Shown in pieces: positions 59,196 to 64,000 of a DNA stretch of 64,000 nt. Each line of letters begins with the position of its first letter. Position 1 is the stretch's first letter. The DNA comes from Bacteroidaceae bacterium. GTDB taxonomy: Bacteria > Bacteroidota > Bacteroidia > Bacteroidales > Bacteroidaceae. The position numbers were made by a program, and so were the translations under genes. The stretch covers positions 62,001 to 126,000 of the forward strand of contig JAEEZS010000072.1 of NCBI GenBank assembly GCA_016291905.1, given 5' to 3'. A model generated the notes under the pieces. That model ran no database searches and was not told where the DNA came from. It worked only from the letters and a program-made list of their open reading frames with translations.

Positions 59196-62042
59196 TTAAC
59201 GGCGCTTGCCTTTGCCCTTGGAGAGGTCCTTGATGCGGATGTTGCGGAACTTGATGCCGGTGCCGTGACCGCAGAAGCTGATGTAGCCGTCCTTGTTGAA
59301 GAGGCCCGGGTGGTTCTGGTGGTCAACGGTGTATTCGTTGGCACCGCCGTCGGCGCTGACGTTGTGGCCTTTGCAGGCTTCGCGGATGTTGCCGTCGAGG
59401 ATGACCTCACCGTTGACGGTGACCGTGATATGGTCGCCCACGGCGCGAATCTCCTCGGTGTTCCATGTGCCGAGCTCGGGGAACTTGACTCGCTTGGCGG
59501 GGATGATGCCATAGACGGAGCCGTGTTGCTGATACTCGCGCAAGTCGCGGTAATAGGGAGCATCGTGGTCGAGAATCTGAATCTCCATGCCCTCGTAGGC
59601 AGCATCGACGTCCATCGGGGTGCGGATGCCAACGCCGTTGTTAACACCTAACACCATGAACTGGAACTCGAAGCGATAGATGAAGTCGCTGTACTTCTTC
59701 TTCGTGTAGAGGTTGCCTCCACTGCCGTAGGCGGCATCCACATAGATGGTACCATCGATAAGGGTATAGTTGTCGAGGTTGCCCTGCCAGTTGTCCATGT
59801 TCGTACCGTCGAACAGCATGACAAAGCCCTCCTTCTTCTCCTCGGGGGTGAGCTCGCTGATGAGCGAGGTGCCAGCAGCAGGAAGTTTCTCTATCATGCC
59901 CTTGATTTCATCGACAGCATAGCCGGCATCGGGGTCGGAAGCCATCTTTGAGCGGAAGACATCCTGTGCCTTGACAAGCGCGGCTTTCACCTCGTCGCCA
60001 CCCATAGGTTCGGCACTCTTTGCCACAATGGTCTTGACAGCTGTAGCGGCTGCGACGTTGCTCTCAGCATTATCGAGGTATTTTGCGGCGAGGTCAAGGG
60101 CCGACGGCATGGGCACGTTACCCAGCGCCTCGATGAACTTGTTGCGGACGGAGCTGGAGGGGTTGAGGGCAATGGCGTCGCTGAAGTAACGGAACTTGCG
60201 GATGGAGGTGAAGTTAGCCGCGTTGATGAGCGGGAGGGCACGATCCAGGGCGGCATCGGTGCGTAATCCGTATGTCCCAGGCTTCTTGTCTGCAATCTCA
60301 AACAGACGGTCCACAACGTTGGAGTTGTTCACCTTCAGCAGCGCAGCGAAGGCGGCATCGGCATTGCCGTTCTTGTAACCGTCCATGAGGGCATCGATGG
60401 CTTCGCGGGTGCCCACCTGCGCCAGCAGCGGATAGTAGAGGGTCTTGTCGGCAGTCTTGGAGAGACGCTCGGAAACGCTCTTGTATTGCTCCGCAGCGGG
60501 AACGGCTGCCAATGCGCTCTTCATGGCGTTCTGGAGCACCGTGCGCTTGTCGCCCTTTGCCTTCTCGGCCAAGTCAGCAAGACGAGTGAAATCCTCAGGG
60601 CGAACCACACCGCTAAGGGCTGCATAGGCAGCATTGCTGACATCCGCATTATCGGAGCCAAGCAGTTCAAACACCTTCTCTTTAGCAGCAGCGATACGGC
60701 GCTTTCCTATCAGCGGCAGCACCGCAGCCTGCACCTCAGCACCACCCTGCAAAGTAGCGCAGAGGGCGTCGTCGGCCTTGCCATTGAAACGAGTAAGTGA
60801 TGCCGTTGCATCGTCATTGAAACGGGTACCGAGCATGGAAACGAGCGCACTCAGCGACTCTTCACCACCAATGATGCCGGCTGCGTAGATGGCAGCCTGA
60901 CGAACGACATCGGTCTGCTCCCCTACCACATGAGAAGCCACCCAGCTTTCTTCGCTGGTCTGCTTGCGAGCACCGAACCAGTTGAGCACATCGGTCACAG
61001 CATAGGGACCAGCTTTCTCAGCCTGCTTGGCAATCTCGGCACTGACGGCATCGTCGGCCAGCGGGCAGATGTTGAGCAGCGCAGCATTGCGCACCTCGAT
61101 GTCGGGGTTTTTGAGGTCCTTATATAAATAAGGTAGGGCATCCTTGCCCAGCGCCTTCACCAGCGTCTCGAAAGCGGCGCCGTGAACGTTGGCAGCCACA
61201 TTCTTGTTCTTCCAAAGCGACTTTGCCTGCTTCACAGCCAACTTCGACGTGGCGGGGTCGGCAGCAAGGCGCTTCAGAAGATTCATATACGACTCGTAGG
61301 CATTCGTAGCCTCGCCAGCATAGCCAACCTCCTTGGCGGCCTTGGCCAGCACGGGCAGAGAAGCCTTTGTTCCTATTGCAGCCAAAGCGCTGTTGATGGC
61401 GGCTTTCTGCGAAGCATCGGCATCATTCAGCCACAACAGGAGGAACGGCTCGGCAGCGGCAAGCTGCTTTTTCTCAACGGCATAAGCCAGCGCCGTGCGG
61501 TTCTCGCCCTCGGACACCAGCTTCAGCAGCACATCGTCCGTGCCATCCACACCGATGAGGGCGCGCATGGCGAAGTCCTTCAGGTAATCGTCCTTCAGGC
61601 AAGAGACGAATACGGGGGCGTCCTCGGCCGTGCCACACTGCTGCAGCAGGGAGAGGAGGAACGCCTTGTTGGTTTTGTCGGTACAGGTAGCAAGCGACGC
61701 TTTCAGACCCTCGCGCACATTCTTACGCAAACCGGCATGGCTCTTGTCGGTAACGTAGGCAGCAAGGCCAGACAAAGCGTATTCCACCGTGGCGTTCTGG
61801 CCCTCGGTAGCAGGGACGAGCATGTTAGCCAGGCTCTGCACACCAGTAGCACCCGTGGAGGCAATTTCGTTCATCACCGTGTTGAACACCGTGACATCCT
61901 TGGCAGGGAGCTGAGCCAGACCGTCGGCAATGATGGTGGTCGTCGTGCGGCGGCGGGCATCGGTGCCCTGAGCATTTGCAGAGAGTACAGGCAGAATCAG
62001 CGCAATTAGCAGCGCAATTAGCAGGGATTGTATCTTTTTCAT
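59196..62042 (-). CDS. HEAT-repeat protein with C-terminal DUF1080
   Basis: 948 residues. Signal peptide ending LSANAQ. Residues of about 40-730 are helical HEAT-like repeats (ALxALxxIGxxxxLP…). The C-terminal 200 residues are DUF1080 (KEGFVMLFDGTNMDNWQG…NNGVGIRTPMDVDAAYEGMEIQILDHD…VTVNGEVILDGNI), a jelly-roll family that includes 3-keto-glycoside hydrolases. It precedes no gene on its strand within reach but lies downstream of an oxidoreductase and a second DUF1080 gene, a pairing known from 3-keto-sugar pathways. Confidence 0.88.
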   Translation of the reverse strand: MKKIQSLLIALLIALILPVLSANAQGTDARRRTTTTIIADGLAQLPAKDVTVFNTVMNEIASTGATGVQSLANMLVPATEGQNATVEYALSGLAAYVTDKSHAGLRKNVREGLKASLATCTDKTNKAFLLSLLQQCGTAEDAPVFVSCLKDDYLKDFAMRALIGVDGTDDVLLKLVSEGENRTALAYAVEKKQLAAAEPFLLLWLNDADASQKAAINSALAAIGTKASLPVLAKAAKEVGYAGEATNAYESYMNLLKRLAADPATSKLAVKQAKSLWKNKNVAANVHGAAFETLVKALGKDALPYLYKDLKNPDIEVRNAALLNICPLADDAVSAEIAKQAEKAGPYAVTDVLNWFGARKQTSEESWVASHVVGEQTDVVRQAAIYAAGIIGGEESLSALVSMLGTRFNDDATASLTRFNGKADDALCATLQGGAEVQAAVLPLIGKRRIAAAKEKVFELLGSDNADVSNAAYAALSGVVRPEDFTRLADLAEKAKGDKRTVLQNAMKSALAAVPAAEQYKSVSERLSKTADKTLYYPLLAQVGTREAIDALMDGYKNGNADAAFAALLKVNNSNVVDRLFEIADKKPGTYGLRTDAALDRALPLINAANFTSIRKFRYFSDAIALNPSSSVRNKFIEALGNVPMPSALDLAAKYLDNAESNVAAATAVKTIVAKSAEPMGGDEVKAALVKAQDVFRSKMASDPDAGYAVDEIKGMIEKLPAAGTSLISELTPEEKKEGFVMLFDGTNMDNWQGNLDNYTLIDGTIYVDAAYGSGGNLYTKKKYSDFIYRFEFQFMVLGVNNGVGIRTPMDVDAAYEGMEIQILDHDAPYYRDLREYQQHGSVYGIIPAKRVKFPELGTWNTEEIRAVGDHITVTVNGEVILDGNIREACKGHNVSADGGANEYTVDHQNHPGLFNKDGYISFCGHGTGIKFRNIRIKDLSKGKGKRR

Positions 62043-62104
62043 AATTTTGATTCTTAACGATTAACTATGAACTTTGAACTATGAACTCTTAACTATGAAC
62101 TGCT

Positions 62105-63382
62105 TCAAAGTCTCCAAGGCGAGCGCATGGGCTGGTCGATAAGGGCATTTGCGGCATCGTCGCCAATGAACTGCAGCTTTTCGGGGTCGAAACGGAGTGT
62201 GCGGTTCAGGCGCAGGGCGCAGACAGCCATGTTAACGATGGTGGCACTGCGGAATCCGTTCACCTCGTTGAGGGCGAACTTCTGACGCGTCTTGATACAG
62301 TTGATGAAGTCGGTGTTCTGCGGAGCGGGGTCGGGCAGCTCGGCCAGCTTGTTCATCACGTCGGGGATGGTGCACTGGAAGCCTTTATAAACCTTGCCCT
62401 TCGGGCCTTCGATGTAGGGCACGTTGTCGCCGCTCTCGAAGCCCTCGCCCTCGAGGATAATCTGGCAGCCGTCCTCGTAGGTGTAGGTAATCTTGCGCCA
62501 GATGCCGATGGCGTCGGGGTGCTGCTGCGGGGCATCGACCTCCACCTTGATGGGCGAGGTGTTGTCCTTGCCGAGGATATACTGCACGGGGTCGAGGTAG
62601 TGCTGACCCATGTCGCCCAGGCCGCCACCGTCGTAGTCCCAGTAGCCGCGGAAGGTCTGGTGCGTGCGGTGAACGTTATAGGGTTTGAAGGGAGCCGGGC
62701 CGAGCCACATGTCGTAGTCGAGCTCAGCAGGCACGGGTTCGGGCTGCAGGTTTTCCTTGCCCACCCAGAAGAATTTCCATGTAAAGCCGGTGGCGCCGCT
62801 GACGGTGACCTTCAAGGGCCAACCCAGCATGCCGCTGTCCACAAGTTTCTTCAGCGGCTCGACGGTGGTGCCGAGGCCATAGAAGGTGTCGGTGAAGCGG
62901 AACCAGGTGTTGAGGCGGAAGATGCGGTTGTTCTGCTTCACAGCCTCCATCACGCGCTTGCCCTCGCCGATGGTGCGGGTCATGGGCTTCTCGCACCAGA
63001 TATCCTTGCCGGCCTTGGCAGCCTCAACGCTCATCAGCGCGTGCCAGTGCGGAGGTGTAGCAATGTGGACGACATCGACGTTGGGGTCGTGGATGAGGTC
63101 GCGGAAGTCATGATACGAGGTCAAGTCGGCGTTGAAACGCTGCTTGGCCATATCAAGTGCCTGCTGCAGGTGTTTCTTGTCCACATCGCAGACGGCAACC
63201 AGCCGGCAGCGCTCGTCGCTGGTGAAGTGATAACTGCTGCGTCCGATGCCTCCGACGCCGATGATACCCTTGGTGAGCTGATCGCTCGGTGCCACATGCT
63301 TGGGGCCACCCAGCACACGGCTTGGGACAATGGTGAACAGCGATGCTGCCCCCATTGTCTTGAGAAAATCTCTTCGTTTCAT
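62105..63382 (-). CDS. Gfo/Idh/MocA oxidoreductase with Tat signal
   Basis: 425 residues. The N-terminus MKRRDFLKTMGAASLF is a twin-arginine signal. A Rossmann domain has IGVGGIGRS, VDVVHIATPPHWHALMSVEAAKAGKDIWCEKPM (the EKP motif). The C-terminal domain has GGLGDMGQHYLDPVQYILG. Such exported enzymes oxidise or reduce sugars with a bound nicotinamide cofactor. Between two DUF1080 genes, a role in 3-keto-glycoside chemistry is a fair inference. Confidence 0.92.
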   Translation of the reverse strand: MKRRDFLKTMGAASLFTIVPSRVLGGPKHVAPSDQLTKGIIGVGGIGRSSYHFTSDERCRLVAVCDVDKKHLQQALDMAKQRFNADLTSYHDFRDLIHDPNVDVVHIATPPHWHALMSVEAAKAGKDIWCEKPMTRTIGEGKRVMEAVKQNNRIFRLNTWFRFTDTFYGLGTTVEPLKKLVDSGMLGWPLKVTVSGATGFTWKFFWVGKENLQPEPVPAELDYDMWLGPAPFKPYNVHRTHQTFRGYWDYDGGGLGDMGQHYLDPVQYILGKDNTSPIKVEVDAPQQHPDAIGIWRKITYTYEDGCQIILEGEGFESGDNVPYIEGPKGKVYKGFQCTIPDVMNKLAELPDPAPQNTDFINCIKTRQKFALNEVNGFRSATIVNMAVCALRLNRTLRFDPEKLQFIGDDAANALIDQPMRSPWRL

Positions 63383-63434
63383 ATTGATATGATGTTTTGA
63401 ACTATGAACTCTTAACTATGCACTATGAACTGAA

Positions 63435-64000
63435 TCAGAGTCTTGTCAGCACCATGTTCTTCCACTCCACCTTGATGCCGCCGCCGTCGTGAATCTGCAA
63501 GGCAATGCGCCCCGTGGCACGGCCAATCTTCTCGTCAGTGATGTCAATCATGGGCTTTCCGTTGAGCCATGTCTGCACATGGTCACCCTCGACGCGCAGG
63601 CGCAGGGTGTTCCAGTCGCCCTCCTTCAGAATATCTTCCTTTTCATCGGGAATCTGCACCAGCCAGCCACGTCCGTACGACTCGTAGATGCCACCAGTGT
63701 CGCAGCCCTTCGGAGCCACCTCGCACTGCCAGCCATTCACCTTCACGGGCGGCTCGACGAACGAGCGGAAGAATACGCCCGAGTTGCCGTTAGCCCACTG
63801 CCGGAACTCCAGCGTGAGGTCGAAGTCCTCGTAGTAGTCGCGTGTGGCCAGATAGCCATACTGCTTGTCGGGACCGCTCTCGCAGACCATGTTGCCCTCT
63901 TCGTTGACATACCACAGCTCGGTGCCGTAAGCCTCCCAGCCGGTGAGGTCCTTGCCGTTAAAGAGGATGACCTTCTTGCCCACGTTCTTCTTGGGCAGTT
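63435..64000 (-). CDS. DUF1080 protein, 5' end beyond window
   Basis: About 188 residues are visible and the frame stays open at the right edge. The DUF1080 pattern is complete from KKVILFNGKDLTGWEAYG to QIHDGGGIKVEWKNMVLTRL, including NSGVFFRS and GWQCEV. The signal peptide and first part are outside. It is a paralogue of the C-terminal domain at 59196, 52 nt upstream of the oxidoreductase gene. Confidence 0.88.
   Translation of the reverse strand, partial: LPKKNVGKKVILFNGKDLTGWEAYGTELWYVNEEGNMVCESGPDKQYGYLATRDYYEDFDLTLEFRQWANGNSGVFFRSFVEPPVKVNGWQCEVAPKGCDTGGIYESYGRGWLVQIPDEKEDILKEGDWNTLRLRVEGDHVQTWLNGKPMIDITDEKIGRATGRIALQIHDGGGIKVEWKNMVLTRL

Overview
This window is chromosomal DNA from a member of the Bacteroidales, most likely a GC-rich Prevotella-like organism. 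The grounds are: -7 promoter boxes of the Bacteroidetes form TAnnTTTG ahead of many genes; porU and porV of the type IX secretion system beside ispF; GLPGLI proteins; TonB-dependent and CarboxypepD_reg outer-membrane barrels; DUF4491; and a der-era-rpmF-DUF177 housekeeping block. I saw no rRNA, tRNA, phage, insertion-sequence transposase or CRISPR array.

Layout. 1-4238 (-): 5' part of a large Glug-repeat surface protein. 4384-5559 (+): membrane acyltransferase. 5560-6241: intergenic region with two kinds of helix-phased short repeats. 6242-10643 (+): DUF4491, a heterodimeric ABC pair and an MptD-like S component. 10650-18426 (-): der, era, rpmF and DUF177, then a histidine kinase, an XRE regulator, a GH27 enzyme, a DUF805 protein and a lipoprotein. 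18466-21753 (-): tricorn-like protease. 22122-22691 (+): small lipoprotein. 22736-30671 (-): metallophosphoesterase, ispF, porV, porU, a FAH-family enzyme and glutamate formimidoyltransferase.

30957-51663 (-) is an envelope island. It holds two cassettes of the same plan, each with a regulator, two GLPGLI genes and an outer-membrane barrel gene. The first is driven by BlaI/BlaR1. The second is headed by a membrane-tethered HTH protein that carries a degenerate M23-like domain outside the membrane. Between them lie an ECF sigma/anti-sigma/TonB receptor operon and an S41 protease whose N-terminal domain is a paralogue of that M23-like domain. This island is the best candidate for an undescribed system.

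51647-64000 is mostly for carbohydrate use and repair: an MsrA-creatininase fusion, GH43-type enzymes, mannonate dehydratase UxuA with an SDR partner, a LolA-like protein, HEAT-DUF1080, a Gfo/Idh/MocA oxidoreductase and a second DUF1080 protein cut by the right edge.

The window is also rich in small non-coding elements. There are 21-bp-period arrays upstream of promoters. An 83-87 bp hairpin family lies just 3' of all three barrel genes in the island. A 59-bp palindrome with compensatory changes has one copy inside a coding region, and a 30-bp element lies inside two coding regions. A 518-bp DUF559 element with 20-bp terminal inverted repeats is fused in frame to the SDR. An octanucleotide repeat lies inside porU, and AT-rich simple repeats have become signal-peptide codons.
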